From contig NZ_JAHDYS010000021.1 of the NCBI RefSeq assembly GCF_018531195.1, positions 1 through 58,587 on the forward strand: DNA of 58,587 nucleotides, written 5' to 3'. A program made the translations under genes and the position numbers. The notes beneath the pieces were generated by a model. That model was not told the origin of the DNA, made no database searches, and was given only the letters and a program-made list of their open reading frames with translations. Every line of letters begins with the position of its first letter. Position 1 is the first letter of the stretch. Shown here in pieces: positions 44,831 to 53,349 of the stretch. This DNA comes from Pelotalea chapellei. Its GTDB lineage: Bacteria; Desulfobacterota; Desulfuromonadia; Geobacterales; Pseudopelobacteraceae.

Positions 44831-45568
44831 ATGAATACTACTAGGACAGATATTCAAAAAGGCAGGCAAGCTCATACTGCTGTCAATGTAGGACGCATCG
44901 AGAGAAAGGCATCCATGATTGGCGGTGCAGCGCTGGCCATTACCGGTCTTACCAAGATGAAGAACATGAAATTCATTCCTGGGGTGGCCATGATGGCAGC
45001 CGGTGGCATGCTGTTGTATCGCGGCAAGACCGGTCATTGCGATATGTACGAGGCCATGGGGGTTGCTACGGCCGGAACCGAGGATGCCGGACTGGTCGTG
45101 GAAAAGGTACTCACTATCAATCGGCCTCCTCAGCAGGTGTATGATTTCTGGCATGACTTTCAGAATCTGCCCCGTTTCATGCAGCATCTCGACATGGTCC
45201 AGAAGACCGGCAATTCAACCTCGCACTGGAAGGCAAAAGGCCCCGGCGATGTCACACTCGAGTGGGATGCTGAGGTAATCGAGGACACTCCAGGTGAGCG
45301 CATCAGTTGGCAGTCCTTGGAAAATGCCGACATCCCAAATCGGGGCACAGTTGAATTCCATGAGGCGCCTGCCGGACGCGGCACCGAACTTTCTGTCAAA
45401 ATGCAGTACTTTCCTGTTGGAGGCGCGGTTGGCAAGATGGCGGCCAAAGTCGCCCATGGCATCAACTCACGCCAGGTGGAGGAAGACCTCAGACGGCTGA
45501 AACAGATATTGGAGACGGGCGAGACCCCTACGGCCTGTCTGGTCCCGGAATGCATGACAACTCACTGA
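44831..45568 (+). CDS. SRPBCC-family protein with N-terminal membrane hairpin
   Basis: A 245-aa protein. Residues about 28-65 form two short hydrophobic helices joined by KNMKF, of the DUF2892-like kind. Residues about 88-235 form a START/SRPBCC domain of the COQ10/cyclase-dehydrase type (VEKVLTINRPPQQVYDFWHDFQNLPRFM). Such domains bind hydrophobic ligands. It has a strong GGAGGAATA ribosome-binding site after an AT-rich leader, and is followed on the same strand by the alcohol dehydrogenase, HHE protein and Cys-rich protein. The ligand is unknown. Confidence 0.85.
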   Translation: MNTTRTDIQKGRQAHTAVNVGRIERKASMIGGAALAITGLTKMKNMKFIPGVAMMAAGGMLLYRGKTGHCDMYEAMGVATAGTEDAGLVVEKVLTINRPPQQVYDFWHDFQNLPRFMQHLDMVQKTGNSTSHWKAKGPGDVTLEWDAEVIEDTPGERISWQSLENADIPNRGTVEFHEAPAGRGTELSVKMQYFPVGGAVGKMAAKVAHGINSRQVEEDLRRLKQILETGETPTACLVPECMTTH

Positions 45569-45621
45569 GCATGAACAGACCTAGGAAAAGAGTATTTCAA
45601 AGGGTCTGAACAGGAGGAGAC

Positions 45622-46815
45622 ATGAAGGCTGTATGTTGGCATGGAAAACACGATGTGCAGGTGGATAATGTGCCGGATCCCAAGGTTCTCAATCCTCGGG
45701 ACGCCATTGTCAAGGTTACCCTGAGCGCAATCTGCGGGTCTGATCTGCATCTGTACAATGGGTATATTCCCACCATGAAAAAAGGCGACATCCTTGGACA
45801 TGAGTTTATCGGAGAGGTGGTAGAAGTCGGTTCAGGGGTCAAGAATGTCACCCGCGGTGACCGGGTCGTGGTGCCATTCCCGATTGCATGCGGTGACTGC
45901 TGGTATTGCCAGCACGAATTATGGTCCCTCTGTGATAACTCGAACCCCAATGCATGGATGATGGAAGAGATCTATGGAGATACAGGGGCCGGTATTTTCG
46001 GCTATTCGCACCTCTATGGCGGTTATGCTGGAGGTCAGGCTGAGTACGTGCGGGTGCCCTTTGCCGATGTCGGGCTGGAAAAGATTGCACCTGGCCTGAA
46101 GGATGAACAGGTACTGTTTCTGACAGACATATTCCCGACCGGCTATCAGGCTGCCGAACAGTGCAACATACATCAGGGTGATACGGTGGCGGTCTGGGGG
46201 GCAGGGCCGGTAGGTCTTTTGGCCATGAAGAGCGCCGCTCATATGGGGGCGGCCAAAATAGTGGCTATTGACAAGAATCCTGAACGCCTCGAAATGGCCT
46301 TTAACCACTGCCAGGCCGAAACACTCAATTTCGAGGAAGACGATGTGGTCGAGGCTCTGCACTCCATGACCGGAGGGCGCGGCCCTGATTCCTGCATCGA
46401 TGCTGTCGGAATGGAGTCCGAAGGGATCGGTATGGAGGCGGTTTACGATACGGTAAAGCAGACCCTGCGTCTGGAGTCGGATCGGCCTATCGCCCTGCGC
46501 CAGGCTATCAAGGCCTGCCGCAAGGGGGGCACTATTTCCATTCCGGGTGTTTACGGAGGATTTGTGGACAAGATGCCCATGGGGGTTGTTTTCGCCAAGG
46601 GACTGACCATGAAAGCGGGGCAGACAAATGTGCAGAAATATTTGCGTCCGCTGATGCAGATGGTCGAGAAGAATGAAATCGACCCAAGCTTCATTATCAC
46701 CCATCGCATGTCACTGGATGAAGCACCTCAGGGATACAAAATGTTTGCCCAGAAACAGGACGGCTGCGTGAAAATTGTTCTCAATCCCCAGGCCCGGAGC
46801 CAGGCAACCCACTGA
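45622..46815 (+). CDS. Zinc-dependent alcohol dehydrogenase (formaldehyde-dehydrogenase-like MDR)
   Basis: A 397-aa medium-chain dehydrogenase. Catalytic-zinc residues are in [11 protein letters not shown] (Cys, Asp) and [12 protein letters not shown] (His, Glu). The structural zinc set is [15 protein letters not shown]. The NAD-binding motif [15 protein letters not shown] lies near residue 195 and IDKNPERLE follows. Length and insert pattern match the glutathione-independent formaldehyde dehydrogenase-like group, so the substrate may be formaldehyde or another small aldehyde or alcohol. AGGAGGAGAC gives an excellent ribosome-binding site. It is the second gene of the SRPBCC operon. Confidence 0.9.
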   Translation: MKAVCWHGKHDVQVDNVPDPKVLNPRDAIVKVTLSAICGSDLHLYNGYIPTMKKGDILGHEFIGEVVEVGSGVKNVTRGDRVVVPFPIACGDCWYCQHELWSLCDNSNPNAWMMEEIYGDTGAGIFGYSHLYGGYAGGQAEYVRVPFADVGLEKIAPGLKDEQVLFLTDIFPTGYQAAEQCNIHQGDTVAVWGAGPVGLLAMKSAAHMGAAKIVAIDKNPERLEMAFNHCQAETLNFEEDDVVEALHSMTGGRGPDSCIDAVGMESEGIGMEAVYDTVKQTLRLESDRPIALRQAIKACRKGGTISIPGVYGGFVDKMPMGVVFAKGLTMKAGQTNVQKYLRPLMQMVEKNEIDPSFIITHRMSLDEAPQGYKMFAQKQDGCVKIVLNPQARSQATH

Positions 46816-46863
46816 CCCAACGGGTGGTGCGGCATTGCCTTACAAACCCCAAAGGAGCGTTAC

Positions 46864-47397
46864 ATGGCACAGCAATCATCCAATCTGCAGAGTTCAAAGC
46901 AACTGTTCGACCTTCTTAAAAGTGATCATCGCCAGGCCGAGAAATTGATGAAGCAGATTGAATCCGCTTCTTATGAAAAACGGGAGGCCCTGTTTGCAAT
47001 CCTCAAGCAGGAACTGACGCTGCACATGCAGATGGAAGAGAAGGAATTCTATCCTAAACTGCAGAAAATTGCGGAGATGTCCGACCAGGTGGAGGACGCA
47101 CTGCAGGAGCACAAGGAGGCCAGGGAATATCTCGCCGAGCTGGAAGATCTGGACCAGGACGAAGATGAGTGGCTTTCATCGTTTCAGGACATGCAGGAGG
47201 GTATTCAGCACCACGTTGAGGATGAAGAGCAGGAAATCTTCCCTGACTGCAAAAAATTCCTGAGCGAAGAACAGTTGGGCGAGATTGCCCAAAAATGCAT
47301 ACAGATGAAGGAAAAATCACAAAAACCTTCATCACGGACTGCCTCCAAAGGCGGTCTGCAGAGGCAGACCAGAAAGCAGCCTGGGGCAAGGTCGTAG
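46864..47397 (+). CDS. HHE-domain hemerythrin-like protein
   Basis: A 177-aa soluble helical protein of the HHE cation-binding type (DUF/RIC-like), distinct from the bacteriohemerythrin at 2750. Ligand candidates are H29-equivalent in LLKSDHRQAEKL, HMQMEEKEFYP, EHKEAREYL and HHVEDEEQEIFP, giving the H...HxxxE...H...HxxxE pattern. A Gln/Lys/Arg-rich tail follows. It probably holds a di-iron centre used in oxygen, NO or redox stress. AAGGAGCG is a good ribosome-binding site. It sits 48 nt after the alcohol dehydrogenase. Confidence 0.88.
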   Translation: MAQQSSNLQSSKQLFDLLKSDHRQAEKLMKQIESASYEKREALFAILKQELTLHMQMEEKEFYPKLQKIAEMSDQVEDALQEHKEAREYLAELEDLDQDEDEWLSSFQDMQEGIQHHVEDEEQEIFPDCKKFLSEEQLGEIAQKCIQMKEKSQKPSSRTASKGGLQRQTRKQPGARS

Positions 47398-47405
47398 AGT
47401 CTCTG

Positions 47406-47460
47406 AGTCACGGAGTCTCGATTTAGAAAGGTTGTGTAGTAACTAAGAGACTCCGTGACT
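47406..47460. repeat. 14-bp perfect inverted repeat between HHE and Cys-rich protein genes
   Basis: AGTCACGGAGTCTC (47406-47419) and GAGACTCCGTGACT (47447-47460) are exact inverses with a 27-nt loop. There is no T-run, so it is not a strong terminator. It may modulate expression between the two genes, and its composition resembles the other 'gagtctctgagtcacgg' intergenic repeats. Confidence 0.7.
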
Positions 47461-47486
47461 CCATGACTGTTTCTCGGGGAGTATTC

Positions 47487-47912
47487 ATGCGGACAGAGGA
47501 AATGATCATGACCCATCCGGTCAAGCCCCAGTATGACCTGAAGAGCTTGAACGAGTTCATGCAGGCGGTGGCTGCATGCGAGCAGGCATGTGTTTCCTGT
47601 GCGGATGCCTGTCTGGCCGAGGAAAAGCGAGACCAGCTGGTGCGCTGCATAAGCCTGAATCATGATTGTGCCGATATTTGCATGGTTACTGCCCGATTGG
47701 TCGCCCGGCAGACCGCCCCGGATCTAAAGGTTATTCAGAGTCAGGTGCAGACACTCTCACTGGCCTGCAACAGTTGCAAGACAGAATGCCGCAAGCATGC
47801 CAGCATGCATGATCATTGCCGGGTCTGCGCTGAGGCCTGTGCCAGGTGCGAGGAAAACTGTGCAAAGTTGCTGACGCTCTTTCCGATGACGATAGGGCAG
47901 GATAGTCGCTAA
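47487..47912 (+). CDS. Cys-rich four-helix-bundle copper-binding protein (DUF326/Csp type)
   Basis: A 141-aa protein from the ATG at 47487 (GGGGAG 5 nt upstream); ATG 47508 is an equal alternative. Cysteines recur along helices in the Csp pattern: CEQACVSCADAC, CISLNHDCADIC, CNSCKTECRKH and HCRVCAEACARCEENC. Csp proteins store many Cu(I) ions inside a four-helix bundle. No signal peptide is evident, so it is cytosolic (Csp3-like). It is the last gene of the SRPBCC/ADH/HHE group. Copper binding is inferred from the family. Confidence 0.85.
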   Translation: MRTEEMIMTHPVKPQYDLKSLNEFMQAVAACEQACVSCADACLAEEKRDQLVRCISLNHDCADICMVTARLVARQTAPDLKVIQSQVQTLSLACNSCKTECRKHASMHDHCRVCAEACARCEENCAKLLTLFPMTIGQDSR

Positions 47913-47945
47913 CATTTTATTGATTTCAATTACACAGGATAACCC

Positions 47946-49730
47946 ATGAGCGATTTAGCTTATCCCCGTCCCCAGATGCAGCGGTCCAACTGGCTCTCTC
48001 TTAACGGTGAGTGGAATTTCTGTTTCGATCATGAACAGAAATTTCGTATTCCATCTCAAGTTCATGACTGGTCAGCCAAAATTCAGGTGCCCTATGCGCC
48101 GGAATGCAGCCGGAGCGGAATTAACGATACCGGATTTCATCGCGCCTGCTGGTACGAGCGGGAATTCGATTATCCCCTTCCGGAAAGCGGTCGTGTGCTG
48201 CTTCATTTCGGCGCCGTGGACTATATAGCCCAAGTGTGGGTCAATGGCATGCTGGTCATGAAACATATGGGGGGGCACACTCCCTTTTATGCCGATATCA
48301 CCTCTGCTCTCAGCACCAGCCGACGTCAAAAAGTGACTGTACTGGCCGAGGATGATCCGGAAGATCTGGAAAAGCCGCGGGGCAAGCAGGACTGGAAGGA
48401 AGAGCCGCACTCGATCTGGTATTACCGTACAACCGGTATCTGGCAGACGGTCTGGATCGAAAATGTACCGGATACGTACATCAACCACATCCGCTGGTCT
48501 CCGCACCTGGAACGCTGGGAAATCGGCTGTGAGGTATTCTTCTCAGGACCGATTCTTCCGGATATGAAGGTCAAGGTGATCATGAGCAGAGGTGATCAGC
48601 TCCTGGTGGAAGACAATTACCGGGTGCTGGGGGACGAGATGCATCGCCGTATCGCGCTCTCCGATCCCGGAATCGAGGATTTTCGCAACGATCTGCTCTG
48701 GACTCCGGAACGGCCGACATTGATCGATGTGACGCTGCGTCTGATGCAGGGCGATGAGGTACTGGATGAAATCTATTCCTATTCTGCAATGCGTTCGGTC
48801 AAGGTCCACCGGGACCGCTTCCTGCTGAATGGACGGCCGTACCAGCTGCGTATGGTGCTGGACCAGGGATACTGGCCCGACACGCTGATGACGCCGCCAT
48901 CCGACGATGCCCTGCGTAAAGATGTGGATCTTGTCAAGGCGATGGGCTTCAACGGAGTACGCAAGCATCAGAAGATCGAGGACCCGCGCTATCTCTACTG
49001 GGCAGACCGGCAGGGTCTTCTGGTCTGGGAGGAGATGCCGAGCGCCTACCGCTTTACTACGCGCTCAATAAAGCGGCTGATGCGGGAATGGATGGAGGCT
49101 ATCGAGCGGGATTACAGTCATCCCTGCATAATTACCTGGGTGCCATTCAATGAATCGTGGGGTGTTCCTGACTTGAACGCAACCCAGGCCCATCGGGACG
49201 CTGTGCATGCCTTTTTTCACCTGACCAAGACCATGGATCCGACCAGGCCCGTCATCGGCAACGATGGCTGGGAAAGTTCTGCAACGGATATCATCGGCAT
49301 TCATGATTATGATGGCAATCCGGTGACGCTGCGTGAACGGTACGGTGCCCAGGTCAAGCCCGAGGAAATGTTTGACCGGCGACGTCCCGGCGGCAGGATG
49401 CTGACCCTGGATGGCTACCCCCACCGCGGTCAGCCGATCATCCTGACCGAGTTCGGCGGCATTGCCTACGTGAAGCCGGGCGACCCGCTGTACCAGGAAG
49501 CATGGGGATACAATCGTCGAGACGATATCCGGGAGTTTGAAAAACAGGTGCTATCGCTGATCGAGGTGGCCTGCACTATCGGTATGTTCTGCGGTTTTTG
49601 TTACACCCAGTTCTGTGACACTTTCCAGGAGGCCAACGGTTTGCTCTACGCCGACCGCACCCCAAAGCTGCCGCTGGAGCGGATTGCGAAGTCAGTGAAT
49701 GTCTATCCATTTGATACTCATTTTGTGTGA
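47946..49730 (+). CDS. Glycoside hydrolase family 2 enzyme (beta-galactosidase/glucuronidase-like)
   Basis: A 594-aa protein without a signal peptide. A GH2 sugar-binding jelly roll (about 10-180; RSNWLSLNGEWNFCFD, VLLHFGAVDYIAQVWVNG), an immunoglobulin-like domain (about 185-285) and a TIM barrel (about 290-594) are in the usual order. The acid/base is E403 in VPFNESWG and the nucleophile E502 in ILTEFGG. It is shorter than LacZ (about 1000 aa) and close to the compact GH2 group. Neighbouring galT and galK suggest beta-galactoside substrates, but beta-glucuronidase, mannosidase or other specificities cannot be excluded. Confidence 0.88.
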   Translation: MSDLAYPRPQMQRSNWLSLNGEWNFCFDHEQKFRIPSQVHDWSAKIQVPYAPECSRSGINDTGFHRACWYEREFDYPLPESGRVLLHFGAVDYIAQVWVNGMLVMKHMGGHTPFYADITSALSTSRRQKVTVLAEDDPEDLEKPRGKQDWKEEPHSIWYYRTTGIWQTVWIENVPDTYINHIRWSPHLERWEIGCEVFFSGPILPDMKVKVIMSRGDQLLVEDNYRVLGDEMHRRIALSDPGIEDFRNDLLWTPERPTLIDVTLRLMQGDEVLDEIYSYSAMRSVKVHRDRFLLNGRPYQLRMVLDQGYWPDTLMTPPSDDALRKDVDLVKAMGFNGVRKHQKIEDPRYLYWADRQGLLVWEEMPSAYRFTTRSIKRLMREWMEAIERDYSHPCIITWVPFNESWGVPDLNATQAHRDAVHAFFHLTKTMDPTRPVIGNDGWESSATDIIGIHDYDGNPVTLRERYGAQVKPEEMFDRRRPGGRMLTLDGYPHRGQPIILTEFGGIAYVKPGDPLYQEAWGYNRRDDIREFEKQVLSLIEVACTIGMFCGFCYTQFCDTFQEANGLLYADRTPKLPLERIAKSVNVYPFDTHFV

Positions 49731-49735
49731 ATTTG

Positions 49736-49814
49736 ACCCTCCCCCAGCCCCTCCCATAAAGGGAGGGGAGTTACGTTCCCTCTCCCTTTATGGGAGAGGG
49801 TTAGGGAGAGGGGG
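49736..49814. repeat. GC-rich double-hairpin intergenic repeat, copy B
   Basis: The first hairpin is CCCCTCCCATAAAGGGAGGGG and the second is CCCTCTCCCTTTATGGGAGAGGG, followed by TTAGGGAGAGGGGG. It lies between the GH2 and galT genes. It has the same layout as copies A and C but lacks the GGCCCTGYGGGTCC insert. Confidence 0.75.
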
Positions 49815-49856
49815 TTTTGAATTAATTTGAAACAACATGATCCAAATTGGTGCCTA

Positions 49857-50945
49857 ATGCACATACTCCAACTAAAAAAAGACGATGGCCGCGATCTGAC
49901 CCTGTACAGCCGCAGGCCGATTGATCCTACTCTGACCGCCCCCAGTCCTAACCGGGACCCGCTTGTGGCCAATCCGCATCTGCGCTGGCATCCCCTGCGT
50001 GGGGAGTGGATCACCTATGCAAGCTACCGGCAGGGACGGACCTTCATGCCGCCGCCTGAATACAATCCCCTGGCTCCCACCACTGATCCGGAGAATCCGA
50101 CCGAGCTTCCGGCAGGGGATTATGATGTAGCTGTGTTCGACAACCAGTTTCCCTCCCTTAGTCTGGCATCCCATAACCCGCCACAAACAATTGTTAACAC
50201 TCTGCCTGCTAATGGCAGTTGCGAAGTGGTGGTCTTTACCGAAGATGCCGGTGCTACCCTGGCCACGCTTCCCTTAAGTCATCTGGAGCTGTTATTTCAG
50301 GTCTGGGCCGATCGCACCAGAGTTCTGGGAAGCAAGCCGGAGATACAGTTCGTACTTCCTTTCGAAAACAAGGGAGTCGAGGTGGGGGTAACGCTACACC
50401 ACCCCCATGGCCAGATCTACGCCTATCCTTTTGTGCCGCCAGTGCCAAAACAGATGAATGCCCAGGAACTCGCCCATCTCAAGGAGACTGGTCAGCCGCT
50501 GCTGCAGGAACTGATCAGGGCGGAGATAGCTTCCGGTGAGAGGATCCTGTACCGAGGGGAGCATGCGGTGGCGTTTCTTCCGGCCTGGGCTCGCTATCCC
50601 TATGAGGTCTGGGTGGCACCCATCCGGCGGGTGAAGGATTTCGGTTGCCTGCTGCCTGAGGTGCGCGCTGACCTGGCCAGAGCTCTGAAAACAACCCTGC
50701 TTAAATACGATGGCATGTGGCAACGCTCGTTTCCTTATCTGATGGCCTGGTATCAGGCGCCACAGGATGGCGAGCAACACCCGGAATCCCATCTGCATGC
50801 CGAATTCTTTCCGCCGTACCGTACCAGGGACAGGCTCAAATATCTGGCAGGAACAGAGCTGGCAGCCGGCATGTTTGCCAATGACGCACTGCCCGAGGAT
50901 AAGGCCAAGGATCTGCAGGCTGTAATTGTGGATGTGGAATCATGA
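49857..50945 (+). CDS. galT: Galactose-1-phosphate uridylyltransferase
   Basis: A 362-aa enzyme from the ATG at 49857 ([14 protein letters not shown]); ATG 49827 would add ten residues, and neither has a strong ribosome-binding site. It moves UMP from UDP-glucose to galactose-1-phosphate in the Leloir pathway. The active-site [11 protein letters not shown] contains the nucleophile H184 (the second His of HPH). Other family blocks are [29 protein letters not shown] and [12 protein letters not shown]. Its end overlaps the M24-like gene by 4 nt. galK follows one gene later. Confidence 0.94.
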   Translation: MHILQLKKDDGRDLTLYSRRPIDPTLTAPSPNRDPLVANPHLRWHPLRGEWITYASYRQGRTFMPPPEYNPLAPTTDPENPTELPAGDYDVAVFDNQFPSLSLASHNPPQTIVNTLPANGSCEVVVFTEDAGATLATLPLSHLELLFQVWADRTRVLGSKPEIQFVLPFENKGVEVGVTLHHPHGQIYAYPFVPPVPKQMNAQELAHLKETGQPLLQELIRAEIASGERILYRGEHAVAFLPAWARYPYEVWVAPIRRVKDFGCLLPEVRADLARALKTTLLKYDGMWQRSFPYLMAWYQAPQDGEQHPESHLHAEFFPPYRTRDRLKYLAGTELAAGMFANDALPEDKAKDLQAVIVDVES

Positions 50946-52030
50946 CCATGGACCGCAGTGCAGAGGTGGATTTCAAGATCGCATTGGTCAGATCGTTCCT
51001 GATCGAGCAGGAAGGGGTGCGCCTGCGGGGAATTGACTGGTTTGCCTGGGCCACGGCAGGAGCTTCGAGCGCCGTTCTGCTTGCGGCTGAAACCGGTATC
51101 GCAGAAGTTCTTATCACCCTTGATGGCGCCTGGATTCTTACCGATGACATTGAAGCTCGCCGGCTGCAGGATGAGGAAATCGTCGGTTCTTATACCATTC
51201 ATGCTTCGGCCTGGGCGACTCCCCAGGATCGCGAGCAGTTTGTCCGCAAGAAGGGTGGCACTCTGATCCTTTCCGATCGTCCCAAGATTGGTGAAGCGCC
51301 GCTTCCCTCCGGGATGATAGATTTCAAGCGCAGCATGATGCCGGGCGAGATCGAACGCTATCGGAAAGTCGGACGTCTGGCAGCCGAGGCAATGACCGAG
51401 ACTCTTTCCCTTGCCGAGCCGGAATGGACGGAATGGGATTTGGCTGGTGCCGGTGCCGATGCATTACTTTCGCGTGGTATACATCCGGCTCTGGTTCTTT
51501 CTGCCGGCAACCGCCGCCTGCCCATCTACCGGCACCCGACCCCTTCCATGGACCGCATTGGCAACTGCGCCATGCTGGTCTTCTGCGGCCGCATGTACGG
51601 GTTGTATGCAAATTTGACGCGCTTTGTCAGTTTTGGCCCACTCGAGCAGGCGGCAGTTGATCGGCACCGCATTGTGAGGGAGATAGAGGCACGTGTGCTG
51701 GAACAGTCCAAGCCGGGAGCTTCACTGCATTCCATGTACACCGTTCTGGCCGGAGCGTATGCCGAGGCTGGCCAGGCCCGGGCGATTCAGGAACATCACC
51801 AGGGTGGTACCACCGGCTACCTTTCCAGGGAAATAGTTGTCACGCCTGACCTGCTGGGGGAATATCTGCGCAGCAACTCAGCCGTAGCCTGGAATCCAAG
51901 CATCAAGGGAGCCAAAATTGAGGACACCTTTCTGGTGACCGACACCGGGCTGCTCAACCTGACACTGGATCCCGTGTGGCCCGTGATCGAGGTTGCTGGA
52001 CTCAAGCGGCCGCTTGTGTTGGAGCGGTAA
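50942..52030 (+). CDS. M24-family (aminopeptidase P-like) protein with degenerate metal site
   Basis: A 362-aa protein of the pita-bread fold: an N-terminal creatinase-like domain (about 1-140) and an M24 domain (about 145-362). Of the five expected metal ligands, the paired Asp positions read 'LVFCGRMYGLYANLTRFV', where D-x10-D is expected. The first Glu region reads WNPSIKG instead of 'EPGIY'. The His (EHHQGGTTGY) and last Glu (KIEDTFLV) remain. Dinuclear peptidase activity is therefore unlikely. A role in substrate binding, regulation or a different reaction is possible. It is coupled to galT by a 4-nt overlap, so its function is probably tied to galactose metabolism. Confidence 0.8.
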   Translation: MTMDRSAEVDFKIALVRSFLIEQEGVRLRGIDWFAWATAGASSAVLLAAETGIAEVLITLDGAWILTDDIEARRLQDEEIVGSYTIHASAWATPQDREQFVRKKGGTLILSDRPKIGEAPLPSGMIDFKRSMMPGEIERYRKVGRLAAEAMTETLSLAEPEWTEWDLAGAGADALLSRGIHPALVLSAGNRRLPIYRHPTPSMDRIGNCAMLVFCGRMYGLYANLTRFVSFGPLEQAAVDRHRIVREIEARVLEQSKPGASLHSMYTVLAGAYAEAGQARAIQEHHQGGTTGYLSREIVVTPDLLGEYLRSNSAVAWNPSIKGAKIEDTFLVTDTGLLNLTLDPVWPVIEVAGLKRPLVLER

Positions 52031-52036
52031 CTGAAA

Positions 52037-52156
52037 CCACCCCTCTCCCCAGCCCTCTCCTTTAGGCCCTGCGGGTCCACTGAGTGGAGAGGGAGCATAA
52101 AAGCACCCCTCCCTTGATGGGAGGACCCAAAGGGCCTAAAGGGCTGGGGGAGGGTG
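52037..52156. repeat. GC-rich double-hairpin intergenic repeat, copy C
   Basis: The first unit CCCTCTCC...GGAGAGGG contains TTTAGGCCCTGCGGGTCCAC. The second unit runs CACCCCTCCCTTGATGGGAG, GACCCAAAGGGCC, then GGGGGAGGGTG. GGCCCTGCGGGTCC and GGACCCAAAGGGCC can also pair across units, giving a branched structure. It sits inside the galactose operon, just before galK. Confidence 0.75.
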
Positions 52157-52188
52157 AGAAGGGTGAAGAGATTGACAAAAGGAGCCCC

Positions 52189-53268
52189 ATGACACCTTCA
52201 AGTTTCAAGGAAAAATTCGGCATTGAGGCTGAAGCCTCTGCCAGTGCGCCGGGGCGGGTCAATCTGCTTGGTGAGCACACCGATTACAACGACGGCTTCG
52301 TATTGCCGATAGCGATCCCGCAACGTACGCACGTTCAGCTTGCCCGCAGCCATGACGCAACTACCCGCATTTTTTCGGCCCAGATGACACGGGAAGTTGC
52401 TTATTCCATGGACATGCCCGCGATTCCAAGAGGGTACGCAGGTTACATCATCGGTTGCATCCGTCTGCTGCAGGAAAAGGATTTTCCGGTCTCCCCGGTC
52501 TGTCTGTACATCGATTCCAACGTTCCCATCGGCGCGGGACTTTCCAGCAGCGCGGCGCTGGAGGTGGCAGTATTGCGTGGCCTGCGCAGCCTGTTCAACC
52601 TGAAGATAGATGACGTGCAGATTGCCCTTATGGCCCAGCAGGCCGAGATCCGCTATGCCCATGTGCACTGCGGGATAATGGATCAGATGGCATCCAGTCT
52701 GGCTGATACGGAGCACATGCTGTTTCTGGATGCGCGTTCGCTTGAGCGGAAGCTGTTGCCGCTGCCCGAGTACGCCGAGCTGCTTGTGGTGGACAGCGGG
52801 GTTCCCCGTTCTTTGGCTGACAGCAGTTACAACGAAAGAAGGACTGAGTGTGAGGAGGCGGCCCGACTTCTGGGAGTAGCTTCCCTGCGCGATGTAGATG
52901 ACCTTGGAGCTGTTTCCAGACTTCCGGAGGTGCTTCGCTGCCGTGCCCGCCATGTGATCAGCGAAAATCAGCGCGTCCTGGAAGCGGTACGCTCTGTAAA
53001 GGCTGAACGTTTCGGTGAGTTGATGAACGCTTCCCATGCCAGTCTGCGGGATGATTTCGAAGTATCCATAGATGCTTTGGACCAGATGGTGGGGCTCTTA
53101 CAGGCAGATGCGGCGGTGTATGGTGCCCGTCTGACAGGAGCCGGTTTCGGTGGAGCCTGCGTTGCAATGGTCAGGAAAGGTGCTGCTGCGCAGGTAGCAG
53201 AGACCGTTTTGGAAAGGTATAAACAGCGCGGCTATCAAGGAAAATTGCTGGTTGCCGGCAGCATGTAA
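52189..53268 (+). CDS. galK: Galactokinase
   Basis: A 359-aa GHMP kinase from the ATG at 52189, preceded by AAAGGAG 5 nt upstream. An open frame extends upstream through the repeat but lacks support. The galactokinase signature GRVNLLGEHTDYNDGFVLP (residues about 19-37), the GHMP ATP-binding motif PIGAGLSSSAALE (near 115) and the C-terminal GARLTGAGFGGACVAMV are intact. It phosphorylates galactose to galactose-1-phosphate, the substrate of the galT product upstream. galE and galM are not in the window. Confidence 0.95.
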   Translation: MTPSSFKEKFGIEAEASASAPGRVNLLGEHTDYNDGFVLPIAIPQRTHVQLARSHDATTRIFSAQMTREVAYSMDMPAIPRGYAGYIIGCIRLLQEKDFPVSPVCLYIDSNVPIGAGLSSSAALEVAVLRGLRSLFNLKIDDVQIALMAQQAEIRYAHVHCGIMDQMASSLADTEHMLFLDARSLERKLLPLPEYAELLVVDSGVPRSLADSSYNERRTECEEAARLLGVASLRDVDDLGAVSRLPEVLRCRARHVISENQRVLEAVRSVKAERFGELMNASHASLRDDFEVSIDALDQMVGLLQADAAVYGARLTGAGFGGACVAMVRKGAAAQVAETVLERYKQRGYQGKLLVAGSM

Positions 53269-53294
53269 TTCTTGAAATTTGGTGGGCTCAGATT

Positions 53295-53328
53295 AAGACC
53301 CTAAAGGTTCCAAAACCTTTAGGGTCTT
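53295..53328. terminator. Convergent hairpin with 15-bp perfect stem
   Basis: AAGACCCTAAAGGTT and AACCTTTAGGGTCTT enclose a 4-nt loop. It lies between convergent galK and the glycosidase-reductase fusion. There is no long T-run beyond the stem's own terminal TT, so it may work as a weak bidirectional terminator. Confidence 0.7.
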
Positions 53329-53349
53329 CGACATTGCGGAAACAAAAAC

